From contig PNKH01000036.1 of NCBI GenBank assembly GCA_013822345.1, forward strand, positions 1 to 62,828: DNA of 62,828 bases. Reading direction: 5' to 3'. Source of the DNA: Isosphaera sp. GTDB taxonomy: Bacteria; Planctomycetota; Planctomycetia; Gemmatales; Gemmataceae. Under the pieces are notes generated by a model. That model was not told the origin of the DNA and did not search any database. It saw nothing but the letters and a program-made list of their open reading frames with translations. The position numbers and the translations under genes were made by a program. Every line of letters begins with the position of its first letter. The first letter of the stretch is position 1. Shown here piece by piece: positions 34,537 to 42,683 of the stretch.

Positions 34537-35456
34537 CCGCGGCCGCGGCCCTGGTCCTGTCGGCCGGGTGCCGGACCGGCGGGTCGGCTTCGACCGCGCC
34601 CCTGGCGACCACCCCGAACGGGGCGGTGGTGCCGGCGGCGGCGTCGGCCCCGGCCGACCCGGGGCCGGGGTGGGGGTTGCCGGCCCTGCCCGGGTTCGGG
34701 AAGCCGGCGAAGCCGCAGGCCGCGCCGCCGGGCACCCTGGTGGTGCTGTGGCGGAACAAGATCGACTACCTGCCGGACCCGGGGCGGAACGGGGAGATGA
34801 GCCCCGGCCTGGTCGGGCAGATGTTCCTGCTCGGGGCGCGGGACCAGTTCGTCCCGGCCGACGGGACCCTGACCGTCGCCCTGTACGACGAGAGCCCGCG
34901 GCCGCCGGGGCAGCCGGCGAACCTGCCGGAGGGGTGGGAGTTCAAGAAGGAGGCGCTGCGCGGCCTGCGGACCCAGGACGAGCGGTTCGGGCTGAGCTAC
35001 GCCGTGTTCCTGCCGTGGCCGACGTACCGCCCGGACGTGACCCGGGTGCGGATCGCCGCCAAGTTCGAGCCGGACGGCGGGGGCCCGCTGTGGGCCCAGG
35101 AGATCCGGATCACGATCGACACGTCCGCCCCGGGGGCGGGCGGCGGGATGTCGGCCGGGGCGGTGCCGCCGGTCGGGCCGGCGGTGCCGGCCGCGGCTTG
35201 GGGCCCGACCGGCGGCCCGCCGCCGTCCGCCGCGGGCGGGCCGGGTCAGGGGGTGACGGTGACCGGGGCGCGGGCCCCGGCGCCGCCGGCCGCGCCGGTG
35301 GTGCCGCTGCCCCCGCCGACCGCGACGCTCGACCGGGCGCCGGCGAACTACGGGTCGCTGTCCCCGCCGGGTCCGGTGGCGCCGGTCGGGCCCGGCCCGC
35401 TGCCGCCGGGCCTGCCGCCGATCGTGATCACCGCCGGCCGGCCGAACGGGCCGTGA
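34494..35456 (+). CDS. Lipoprotein coupled to the secretin gene
   Basis: A 320-aa predicted lipoprotein. The signal peptide ends in LSAGC (Cys26). A single folded domain at about 68-215 (LVVLWRNKIDYLPDPGRNGEM, LPWPTYRPDVTRVRIAAKFEPDGG) is followed by a Pro/Ala/Gly-rich disordered tail. The start ATG 34494 has GGAGG at good spacing and overlaps the end of gspD by 43 nt, so the two are translationally coupled. I do not recognise the family. The position suggests an accessory of the secretin, for example in outer-membrane targeting as pilotins do, but that is inference from context only. Confidence 0.8.
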   Translation: MEVGGVRAKNVRALTAAAALVLSAGCRTGGSASTAPLATTPNGAVVPAAASAPADPGPGWGLPALPGFGKPAKPQAAPPGTLVVLWRNKIDYLPDPGRNGEMSPGLVGQMFLLGARDQFVPADGTLTVALYDESPRPPGQPANLPEGWEFKKEALRGLRTQDERFGLSYAVFLPWPTYRPDVTRVRIAAKFEPDGGGPLWAQEIRITIDTSAPGAGGGMSAGAVPPVGPAVPAAAWGPTGGPPPSAAGGPGQGVTVTGARAPAPPAAPVVPLPPPTATLDRAPANYGSLSPPGPVAPVGPGPLPPGLPPIVITAGRPNGP

Positions 35457-35460
35457 CGCG

Positions 35461-35530
35461 TGCCGTCCGAGCCGGACGCGTGAGCGACGGGTCTTCCCTT
35501 CCGTCGCTCACGCGTCCGGCTCGGACGGCA
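35461..35530. repeat. 30-bp perfect inverted repeat
   Basis: Arms at 35461-35490 and 35501-35530 (tgccgtccgagccggacgcg and ten more) with a 10-nt loop, directly after the lipoprotein gene. A likely transcription end for the secretion operon. Confidence 0.92.
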
Positions 35531-35537
35531 ATTTCTG

Positions 35538-35567
35538 TTGGCGGTCCGACCGTCCGGCTGGTAGACT
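35538..35567 (+). promoter_or_regulatory. Candidate promoter of the DUF1501 gene
   Basis: TTGGCG at 35538-35543, an 18-nt spacer and TAGACT at 35562-35567; the ATG follows at 35605. Confidence 0.4.
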
Positions 35568-35604
35568 TCGGGCACCTGCCAGTCCTCCCCGCCGGTGCCC
35601 CGCC

Positions 35605-36990
35605 ATGCTCGCACTTCACTCCGGTCCCGCCGCCCGCAACTGCTCCGGCGCCACCCGCCGGGCCGCCCTGAAGGTCGGGTTCCTCGGGGCCGCCGGCCTC
35701 GGCCTGTCCGACTACCTCCGGGCGAAGGCGTCCCAGCCGGCCGCCGGGAGCGGCGAGAAGTCGGTCATCCTCATCTGGCTGGACGGCGGGCCGAGCCAGC
35801 TCGAGACCTTCGACCCGAAGCCGGACGCCCCGGCGGAGTTCCGCGGCCCGTTCGGCGTCGCGAAGACGCGCGCCCCGGGCGTGTTCGTCAGCGAGCTGAT
35901 GCCGGGCCTCGCCGACCGGTTCGACAAGCTCTCCGTTGTCCGGTCGCTGCACCACGACAACGGCGACCACTTCGCCGCCGCCCACTGGATGACGACCGGC
36001 CGGTTCGGTTCGACGAGCGTCAGCCAGACGCAGAAGTACCCGTCGGTCGGCTCCTACGTGTCCCGGGTGAAGGGGGCGAACCGGCCGGGGCTGCCGGCGT
36101 ACGTCGGGCTGCCGTCGGCCGAGACGGTGTACCTGTTCCCGGGGTACATGGGGGCGGCGTACCTGGGGGCGGCGTACAACCCGTTCGACGTGGACCGGGA
36201 CCGGAAGTACCTGTCGGCCTACGACACGACGCGGGTGCGGTCGCCGAAGTGGCTGTCGAACCTGGCCGGGACGCGGGAGGCGGTGGAGAACACGGCGGGG
36301 AAGACATCCCTGCTGGCGCAGTTGGACACGGCGCGGCGGGACGCGGACCGGAGCGGGGTGATGGCGACGATGGACCAGTTCCAGCGGCAGGCGCTAGACA
36401 TGGTGCTGGGGAGCGAGGCGCGGGCGGCGTTCGACCTGGACCGGGAGGACCCGAAGACCGCAGACCGGTACGGGCAGACGCCGTGGGGCCGGTACACGCT
36501 GATGGCCCGGCGGCTGGTGGAGGCGGGGGTGTCGTTCGTGACGGTGGACATGCCGCACTGGGACGACCACAGCAGCCTGGTGAAGTCGCACGCCCCGAAG
36601 GTGCGGATGGTGGACAAGGTGGTGTCGGCGCTCCTGGACGACCTGTCGGAGCGGGGCTTGCTGGGGAAGGTGCTGGTGGTGGTGATGGGGGAGTTCGGGC
36701 GGACGCCGAAGATCAACGACGGCCAGCCGGGGATCCCGGTGCCGGGCCGGGACCACTGGGGGAACGCGATCTCGGCGCTGGTGGCGGGCGGCGGGGTGCC
36801 GGGCGGGGTGGTGGTGGGGCGGACGAACGCGCGGGCGGAGCACCCGGTGGAGCGGGCGCTGAAGCCGGGGGCGCTGTTGGCGACGGTGTACCACCACCTC
36901 GGGGTCGACGCGACCGAGACGTTCAAGGACCACGGCGGCCGGCCGCACCCGATCCTCGACGACCCGACCCCGATCCGCGAACTGGTGTGA
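35605..36990 (+). CDS. DUF1501 family exported protein
   Basis: A 461-aa DUF1501 protein, a sulfatase/phosphatase-superfamily relative greatly expanded in planctomycetes. The N-terminus has a Tat-like pattern (ATRRAALKVGFLGAAGLGL). The family stretches SVILIWLDGGPSQLETFDPK, VVRSLHHDNGDHFAAAHWMTTG and VVVMGEFGRTPKIN with GRDHWGNA are all present, so it looks complete and functional. It stands alone between the secretion locus and a minus-strand pair. Members often pair with DUF1549/DUF1553 cytochrome-like proteins, but no such partner is adjacent here. The substrate is unknown. Confidence 0.92.
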   Translation: MLALHSGPAARNCSGATRRAALKVGFLGAAGLGLSDYLRAKASQPAAGSGEKSVILIWLDGGPSQLETFDPKPDAPAEFRGPFGVAKTRAPGVFVSELMPGLADRFDKLSVVRSLHHDNGDHFAAAHWMTTGRFGSTSVSQTQKYPSVGSYVSRVKGANRPGLPAYVGLPSAETVYLFPGYMGAAYLGAAYNPFDVDRDRKYLSAYDTTRVRSPKWLSNLAGTREAVENTAGKTSLLAQLDTARRDADRSGVMATMDQFQRQALDMVLGSEARAAFDLDREDPKTADRYGQTPWGRYTLMARRLVEAGVSFVTVDMPHWDDHSSLVKSHAPKVRMVDKVVSALLDDLSERGLLGKVLVVVMGEFGRTPKINDGQPGIPVPGRDHWGNAISALVAGGGVPGGVVVGRTNARAEHPVERALKPGALLATVYHHLGVDATETFKDHGGRPHPILDDPTPIRELV

Positions 36991-37009
36991 TCGGAGCCGG
37001 GCGAGTGGT

Positions 37010-37555
37010 CTACCGGTCCTGGTCGTAAAGGGTACACGACTCGAGCACCATCTTCTCGTACCCGTTCTTCTCGGTCCGGGTGAACGACGTCGGGCGGCTC
37101 GGGTAGTTCCCGTCGTCCCGGGGGGCCTCGTACCCCCGAGTCGAGGTGACAACCACAAGCTTCTGCCCATCGAACCGGAAGATCCCCGGTGTGACGAGAA
37201 CCTTCTTCTCGTCCCCTTCTTCCCGCGTGGTCAGGAAGTCGATCCGCATCGGGTCGGCGGCCGGGTCGAGTCGGACGCCGACCGAGGGCCCCTTACCCAA
37301 GCCGCTCAGTTCCCCGCGCCGGCACCAGACCTCGAACCCGTCCGCGGCCAAGCTGTACCCGAACAACTTTTGCGGGTCCTCGATCACCCCGGCCGCCGAC
37401 TCCCGCCGGACCTCCTTCCAGGACCCGTACACCCGCTTCTTGACCTCCTCGACGTTGACCTGAGTGGACCCCTTCGGCACCGGGGCGGCTGGCCAGAGCG
37501 GGACCTGAACGGCACCGAGCACGACCAGGGCGAGCGGAGTGGAGCGGTGGGTCAT
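37010..37555 (-). CDS. TIGR03067-like exported protein
   Basis: A 181-aa protein with a signal peptide (MTHRSTPLALVVLGAVQVPLWPA). The body resembles the TIGR03067 domain, a planctomycete paralogous family: KKRVYGSWKEVRRE near the start, RIDFLTTREEGDEKKV, GIFRFDGQKLVVV and SRPTSFTRT near the end. The function is unknown; related domains occur in lipocalin-like or sigma-factor-associated proteins. The gene begins 46 nt downstream of a truncated toxin remnant, suggesting a recombination junction just upstream. Confidence 0.75.
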   Translation of the reverse strand: MTHRSTPLALVVLGAVQVPLWPAAPVPKGSTQVNVEEVKKRVYGSWKEVRRESAAGVIEDPQKLFGYSLAADGFEVWCRRGELSGLGKGPSVGVRLDPAADPMRIDFLTTREEGDEKKVLVTPGIFRFDGQKLVVVTSTRGYEAPRDDGNYPSRPTSFTRTEKNGYEKMVLESCTLYDQDR

Positions 37556-37559
37556 GTTG

Positions 37560-37601
37560 AGTCATCGCCGGGCACACGGACGGGTCGAACAGGAGCTTCA
37601 T
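37560..37601 (-). pseudogene. Truncated remnant of a DUF5615-type toxin
   Basis: An ATG at 37601-37599 overlaps the DUF433 stop as ATGA, the usual antitoxin-toxin arrangement. It encodes MKLLFD, the invariant beginning of DUF5615 PIN-like toxins, then PSVCPAM. The frame then runs into out-of-frame sequence of the next gene's start. Only about ten toxin codons survive. Confidence 0.55.
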
Positions 37602-37825
37602 CCGGGGCCGAGGACCCACAGCCGCCGCTCGCGGTCGGCGGCGAACGCCAGGCACGCCCGGATGTCGTCGGCGGTCAGGTCCGGGAAGTCGGCGAGGATC
37701 TCGTCCGCGGTCATCCCGCCGGCGAGGCACTCGAGCACGTCACGGACGGTCATCCGCAGCCCGCGGATACACGGCTGGCCGCTCCGCTTGTTCGGCTCGA
37801 TCGTGATCAGGCGGGCGTAGTCCAT
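37598..37825 (-). CDS. DUF433 family antitoxin, orphaned
   Basis: A 75-aa DUF433 protein (ITIEPNKRSGQPCIRGLRMTV, DVLECLAGGMTADEILADFPDLT, DIRACLAFAADRE), a winged-helix-like antitoxin family. The gene is intact, at the usual length and with the expected ATGA overlap to a downstream partner. That partner, a DUF5615 toxin, is reduced to its first codons. DUF433 proteins normally neutralise the toxin and may bind the operon promoter; here the antitoxin stands alone. Confidence 0.88.
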   Translation of the reverse strand: MDYARLITIEPNKRSGQPCIRGLRMTVRDVLECLAGGMTADEILADFPDLTADDIRACLAFAADRERRLWVLGPG

Positions 37826-37856
37826 GCCCCCACCGTACCCCGCCCGGGGGCGGCCG

Positions 37857-37943
37857 TCAACGCGGCGGGAGCGCCCACGCCGGCAGCGGCGTCCCCTTCT
37901 CCTCCCACGCCTGCCACGCGTTCACCAGGTCGTGGTACTTCAC
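37857..37943 (-). other. Short ORF with protein-like composition
   Basis: A 28-codon frame starting at GTG 37943 reads VKYHDLVNAWQAWEEKGTP and then LPAWALPPR before a stop. The Trp, Tyr, Asn and Lys content is far more protein-like than random frames in this GC-rich DNA. It may be the surviving C-terminus of a lost gene, since no usable start lies further upstream before a stop. Confidence 0.25.
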
Positions 37944-38036
37944 CGCCCGCCCCGCCGGCGGCCGCCCCCGGGTCGAAACCCCCGGCGAACACCCCGGGCC
38001 GGTTTGCTACACTGCACGCTCCCCCGAGGCCCCCGC

Positions 38037-40412
38037 ATGACCCCGGCCGAGCAGCGGTCCGACCTGGCGTCGGAGTACCTGGACCAACTCCCGTACCCGC
38101 CGTACCCGGTGCAGGAGGAGGCCCTCCTGGCGTGGTTCACCGCCGAGAAGGGGGTGCTCGTCTGCGCCCCGACCGGGACCGGCAAGACGATGATCGCCCA
38201 GGCGGCCCTGTTCGAGGCCCTGCACACGAACACCGTCGCCTACTACACCACCCCGCTCATCGCCCTGACCGAGCAGAAGTTCGCCGAGATGCAGGCGACG
38301 GCCGTCCGCTGGGGGTTCCGGGCCGACGACGTCGGCCTGGTCACCGGGAACCGGAAGGTGAACCCGAACGCCCGCGTCCTGGTCGTCGTCGCGGAGATCC
38401 TCCTGAACCGCCTCCTCCACGCCGACGGGTACGACTTCTCGCACGTCTCGGCGGTGGTGATGGACGAGTTCCACAGCTTCGCCGACCCGGAGCGCGGGAT
38501 CGTCTGGGAGCTGTCGCTGAACATGCTCCCGCCGCACGTCCGGCTGCTCCTCCTGTCCGCGACGGTCGGGAACTCGGTCGAGTTCGTGAACTGGCTGGAC
38601 CGGGTCCACGGCCGGCAGATCGAGCTGGTCGAGGGCCGCGAGCGGAAGGTGCCGCTGACGTACCGGTGGGTGCCGGACCAGTTCCTGAACGAGCTGCTGG
38701 TGGACATGGCGAAGGGGGACGAGGCGACGCGGAAGACGCCGGCCCTGGTGTTCGCGTTCAACCGGGACGAGTGCTGGAGCGTGGCCGAGCAGCTGAAGGG
38801 CCTCGACCTGATGACGCCGGCGCAGAAGGCGGAGCTGAACAAGGCGTGCGACAAGCTGGAGTGGCCGCACGGGGTCGGGCCGAAGCTGAAGCAGATGCTC
38901 CGCCGCGGGGTCGGGGTCCACCACGCCGGGCTCTTGCCGAAGTACCGGCGGGCCGTCGAGGACCTGTTCGAGAAGAAGCTGCTGTCGGTGGCGCTGTGCA
39001 CCGAGACGCTGGCGGCCGGGATCAACCTGCCGGCCCGGTCGGTGGTGATGACGAGCCTGGTGAAGGGGCCGTTCGGGAAGGAGAAGCCGATCGAGCCGAG
39101 CACCGCCCACCAGATCTTCGGCCGGGCCGGCCGGCCGCAGTTCGACACGGAGGGCTTCGTCTTCGCCTACCCGCACGAGGACGATGTCCGGATCCTGCGG
39201 TGGAAGCAGCAGTACGACCAGATCCCGGAGAACACGAAGGACCCGGGGCTGCTGAAGAAGAAGAAGGATTTGGTGCGGAAGAAGCCGACGCGGAACTCGC
39301 AGAAGAAGTACTGGACCGAGGCCGACTTCGACCGGCTGAAGGCCGCCGCCCCGGCCCGGCTGTACAGCAAGGGGCCGCTCCCGTGGCGGCTGCTGGCGTA
39401 CCTGCTGAAGGTGTCCCCGGACGTGGAGAAGATCCGGAGCGTGGTGCGGAAGCGGCTGCTCGACCAGCCGCGGATCGAGGCGGGGCTGAAGCAGCTGAAC
39501 CGGATGCTGCTGACGCTCCACGAGAAGGGGTACGTGAAGCTGGAGCCGCAGCCGCCCGGCGAGCCGGGAGCGTCAGCGACCGGAGGAAGTCCGACTCCGG
39601 TCGCTGACGCTCCCGGCTCGCCGGCTTACCAACCCGTCACCGCCACCCCGACCGCGGTGCTCGACAAGCTGCTCGTGTTCCGGGCGTGCCACCCGTTGTA
39701 CGGGGCGTTCCTCGTCGACCTGATGGCGACCGCCAGCCGCGACGAGCGGGTTCAACTCCTCGAAAGTGTCCTCGAACTGCCGAAACCGCTGCTGCGGTTC
39801 GTCCGGGTGCCGTGGGACATGACGCCGGGCCCGCTCCAGACCGAGAGGCTCGACCCCGAACTGGTCGCGAAGGGGCTGATCGTCGCGAAGCCGCCGAAGG
39901 CGGAGGGCGAGGAGGACGAGGAAGAGGAGTGGGTGCCGTGGGACGAGCGGCCGCCGGTGCTCGCCCAGAAGGCCCGGCTGCTGTTCGACGCCCACTACCC
40001 CGAGGTCGGCGACTTCAACACCGAGGCGGTGTGGGCGGCCGGCGAGATCCTGAGCTACGGCAACTTCAACACCTACGTCACGTCGAAGGACCTGACCAAG
40101 CAGGAGGGGCTGATCTTCCGCCACCTGCTGCGGATGATCCTGCTGACCGACGAGTTCGAGCAACTGACCCCGCCGGGGGTCGAGGCGGATGTCTGGAAGG
40201 CGGACCTGAAGGAGGTCGCCGACAAGCTGACCGAGATCTGCCGGGCGGTCGACCCGACGAGCACCGAGGCGACGATCAAGCAGGCGCACGCGGCCGACGT
40301 GGTCGAGGGCGAGGACCCGGCCAAGGTGACGACCGCAGCCGAGCCGCCCCCGCCGGCGGCCGGGCTGACCGACGCCGAGGCCGGCGAGTTCGGGGCGGGG
40401 CTGGTCGACTGA
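38037..40412 (+). CDS. Ski2-like DEAD/DEAH-box helicase with in-frame palindromic insert
   Basis: A 791-aa superfamily 2 helicase. Motif I APTGTGKT is at 44-51, motif II DEFH at 143-146 (Ski2/Brr2-like DExH), motif III LLSATVGN follows, and motif VI is FGRAGRPQFD. The HHAGLLPKYRR segment and the long C-terminal helical region are also Ski2-like. It probably remodels RNA or nucleic-acid structures in the cytoplasm. Residues about 507-530 (PGEPGASATGGSP to VADAPGSPA) are encoded by a 29-bp inverted repeat and look like an insert in a linker before the C-terminal domain. The start ATG 38037 has a weak gagg site; TACACT at 38008-38013 is a possible -10. Confidence 0.88.
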   Translation: MTPAEQRSDLASEYLDQLPYPPYPVQEEALLAWFTAEKGVLVCAPTGTGKTMIAQAALFEALHTNTVAYYTTPLIALTEQKFAEMQATAVRWGFRADDVGLVTGNRKVNPNARVLVVVAEILLNRLLHADGYDFSHVSAVVMDEFHSFADPERGIVWELSLNMLPPHVRLLLLSATVGNSVEFVNWLDRVHGRQIELVEGRERKVPLTYRWVPDQFLNELLVDMAKGDEATRKTPALVFAFNRDECWSVAEQLKGLDLMTPAQKAELNKACDKLEWPHGVGPKLKQMLRRGVGVHHAGLLPKYRRAVEDLFEKKLLSVALCTETLAAGINLPARSVVMTSLVKGPFGKEKPIEPSTAHQIFGRAGRPQFDTEGFVFAYPHEDDVRILRWKQQYDQIPENTKDPGLLKKKKDLVRKKPTRNSQKKYWTEADFDRLKAAAPARLYSKGPLPWRLLAYLLKVSPDVEKIRSVVRKRLLDQPRIEAGLKQLNRMLLTLHEKGYVKLEPQPPGEPGASATGGSPTPVADAPGSPAYQPVTATPTAVLDKLLVFRACHPLYGAFLVDLMATASRDERVQLLESVLELPKPLLRFVRVPWDMTPGPLQTERLDPELVAKGLIVAKPPKAEGEEDEEEEWVPWDERPPVLAQKARLLFDAHYPEVGDFNTEAVWAAGEILSYGNFNTYVTSKDLTKQEGLIFRHLLRMILLTDEFEQLTPPGVEADVWKADLKEVADKLTEICRAVDPTSTEATIKQAHAADVVEGEDPAKVTTAAEPPPPAAGLTDAEAGEFGAGLVD
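39556..39624. repeat. 29-bp inverted repeat inserted in the helicase gene
   Basis: Perfect arms at 39556-39584 and 39596-39624 with an 11-nt loop; 69 nt in all, a multiple of three. The same family as the intergenic palindrome at 27768-27836 (core gagccgggagcgt-agcgaccgg). Confidence 0.93.
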
Positions 40413-40443
40413 GGACGCGGTGGCGGACCGCCCGCGGCCGGAC

Positions 40444-40449
40444 TATGAT
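40444..40449 (+). promoter_or_regulatory. Candidate -10 of the permease operon, near-leaderless
   Basis: TATGAT ends 8 nt before the permease ATG at 40458, so transcription would begin within about 2 nt of the start codon. No clear -35 and no ribosome site are visible. Confidence 0.3.
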
Positions 40450-40457
40450 CGCACCTC

Positions 40458-41957
40458 ATGCAGCCCGCACCGCAACCATCGCTGCCGCGCGTCCTCGGGG
40501 TGTGGGTCGCCGCCGCCGTCGTCGTCGGCACGGTGATCGGGTCCGGCGTGTTCAAGAAGGGGCGGAACGTCGCCGAGAACGTCCCGGAGGTCGGGCTGGC
40601 GATGGGGGTGTGGGTGCTCGGCGGGGTGCTCGCCCTGCTCGGGGCGCTGGCCCTCGCCGAGGTCGCGGTGCTGTTCCCCCGCGCCGGCGGGAACTACGTC
40701 TTCCTCCGCGAGGGGTACGGCCGGATGGCCGGGTTCCTGTGGGGGTGGGTCGAGTTCTGGATTATCCGGTCGGCGTCGATCGCGGCCCTGGCCACGATGT
40801 TCACCGAGTCGGTCCACGACGTCCTGCGGCTGTCGCTGAACCCCGGGACCGGCGCCGAGGTGCTGGCGTTCTGGCCGCGGCAGCTGCTGACGTGCCTGGT
40901 CATCGCCGCTCTGGCGGCGGTGAACGCCCGCGGCACCCGGATCGGCGGCGGGCTGCAATTCTTTCTGACGTGCCTCAAGGTTGCGTCGCTCCTGTTCATC
41001 ATCGTCCTGCCGTTCGCGGTGTACGCGGCGGTGGCCGCGCCGACCCACCCGCCGCGCGCCGAGAACCTGAGCCCGGCCTGGCCGGCGGACCTCGGGGCGG
41101 TGAACTGGGGCGGGTTCGGGGCGGCGCTGATCGGGGTGCTGTGGGCGTACCACGGGTGGATGAACGTCGCCCCGATCGCCGGCGAGGTCCGCGACCCGAA
41201 CCGCACCATCCCGCGCGCCCTGCTCGGCGGGGTGCTCGTGCTCATCGGCCTGTACTGCGGGGCGAACCTGGCGTACCACCTCGTCCTGCCGCGGGAGGCG
41301 ATCGTCGCCAGGAACGCCGCCGGGGAGCTGTCGAACACCCCGGTCGCCACCGAGTTCTGCCTGGCCCTGCTCGGCCCGGTCGGCGGGCTGGTGGCGTCGG
41401 CGATCCTGATGACCTCGGTGTTCGGGTCGCTGAACGGGAACATCCTGGTCGGCCCGCGGCTGCTGTACGCGATGGGCGAGGACCGGCTCGCCCCGGCCGG
41501 GCTGGCGGCGGTCCACCCGCGCTACCGCACCCCGGTCGCGGCGACGGCGGCGCTGGCCGGGTGGGCGTGCCTGCTGGTCGTCGGCCTCGGCGTGCTGCTG
41601 CAGAGTGACCTCGGGCTGTTCGACACCGGGAAGTTCGGCCCGGACGGCCGGCCGGTGAAGAAGTCGCCGTTCGACGTGGTGACGGACTTCGCGATGTTCG
41701 GGGCGGTGACGTTCGAGACGCTGGCGGTGGCGTCGATCTTCGTATTCCGGTGGCGGATCCCGGCGACGCCCGAGAACCGCCCGTACCGCTGCTGGGGCTA
41801 CCCGGCGGTGCCGGTGGCGTACGTCGCCCTGATGGCCGCGGTCCTCGTGACGTTCTTCGCCACCCCGCAGCAGCGCGGCGAGGCGTTCATCGGCCTCGGC
41901 TTCATCGGCCTCGGGGCGGTCGTGTACCTCGCCGTGTACCGCGGGCGGCAGGCATGA
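40458..41957 (+). CDS. APC-family amino acid permease
   Basis: A 499-aa polytopic transporter of the amino acid-polyamine-organocation superfamily with about 12 predicted helices. The first-helix motif VVVGTVIGSGVFKK matches the substrate-binding GSG(I/V)F element, and LFPRAGGNYVFLREGYG and ANLAYHLVLP follow the family pattern. It imports or exchanges amino acids across the inner membrane; the specific substrate cannot be read from the sequence. The stop overlaps the next start (ATGA at 41954-41957), so it is coupled to the dioxygenase and peptidase genes that follow. Confidence 0.9.
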   Translation: MQPAPQPSLPRVLGVWVAAAVVVGTVIGSGVFKKGRNVAENVPEVGLAMGVWVLGGVLALLGALALAEVAVLFPRAGGNYVFLREGYGRMAGFLWGWVEFWIIRSASIAALATMFTESVHDVLRLSLNPGTGAEVLAFWPRQLLTCLVIAALAAVNARGTRIGGGLQFFLTCLKVASLLFIIVLPFAVYAAVAAPTHPPRAENLSPAWPADLGAVNWGGFGAALIGVLWAYHGWMNVAPIAGEVRDPNRTIPRALLGGVLVLIGLYCGANLAYHLVLPREAIVARNAAGELSNTPVATEFCLALLGPVGGLVASAILMTSVFGSLNGNILVGPRLLYAMGEDRLAPAGLAAVHPRYRTPVAATAALAGWACLLVVGLGVLLQSDLGLFDTGKFGPDGRPVKKSPFDVVTDFAMFGAVTFETLAVASIFVFRWRIPATPENRPYRCWGYPAVPVAYVALMAAVLVTFFATPQQRGEAFIGLGFIGLGAVVYLAVYRGRQA

Positions 41958-42679
41958 CGGACTGGCGCGAGCAACTCGACGCCGACGGGTTCGCCGTGCT
42001 CGCCGGGGTACTGTCCCCGGCGGAGGTGGCGGCGGCCCTCGCCGAGTGGGCGGATGTCTGCCGGGCGAACGCGGCCGACCCGTCGATCCTGGCGAACGAC
42101 GGCCCGGCGTACGGCGCCCGCAACCTCCTGCAGCTGTGGCCCGGCGTGGTCGACCTGGCCCGCCGGCCGGGGCTGCTCGGCCCGCTGCTCGACGCGCTCG
42201 GCCCAGCCGCCGGCGTGGTGCGGGTGCTGTTCTTCGACAAGCCGCCGGGCCACTCGTGGGCCTTGCCGTGGCACAAGGACTACAACGTCGCCGTGGCGGA
42301 GCATCGCGGCGGCCAGGTGTTCACGAGGCCGACGACGAAGGCCGGCGTGCCGCACGTCGTCGCCCCGGCCGCGGTACTCTGCGGGATGCTCACCGCCCGG
42401 GTTGCCCTCGACGACGTGACCGAGGCGAACGGCCCGCTGCGGGTGGTGCCCGGGTCGCACCGGTTCTACGATTCGGGCCAGGACGAAGCCCGCGAGCCGG
42501 TGGCGGTCCATTGCCGGGCCGGGGACGTGGTGCTGATGAGGCCGCTCCTGACCCACTCGAGCGGGCACAGCACGTCCGATGCGGGCCACCGCCGGACGGT
42601 CCACCTGGAGTGCGCCGCGTCGCCCGAGTTGCCCGACGGGTACCGGTGGCACACGTTCGTCCCGCTCACCCCGGAGTGA
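41954..42679 (+). CDS. Phytanoyl-CoA dioxygenase (PhyH) family protein
   Basis: A 241-aa Fe(II)/2-oxoglutarate-dependent oxygenase-like protein. The metal triad is visible: His107-Lys-Asp109 (WHKDYN) and a distal His201 (LLTHSSGHS). An Arg in GHRRTVHLE could bind 2-oxoglutarate, and GPLRVVPGSHRF is a family hallmark. PhyH relatives hydroxylate many small molecules, including amino acids. Sitting between an amino acid permease (4-nt overlap) and an M24 peptidase (4-nt gap), it may hydroxylate an imported amino acid or peptide product; this is inferred from context. Confidence 0.87.
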   Translation: MTDWREQLDADGFAVLAGVLSPAEVAAALAEWADVCRANAADPSILANDGPAYGARNLLQLWPGVVDLARRPGLLGPLLDALGPAAGVVRVLFFDKPPGHSWALPWHKDYNVAVAEHRGGQVFTRPTTKAGVPHVVAPAAVLCGMLTARVALDDVTEANGPLRVVPGSHRFYDSGQDEAREPVAVHCRAGDVVLMRPLLTHSSGHSTSDAGHRRTVHLECAASPELPDGYRWHTFVPLTPE

Positions 42680-42683
42680 CCCC

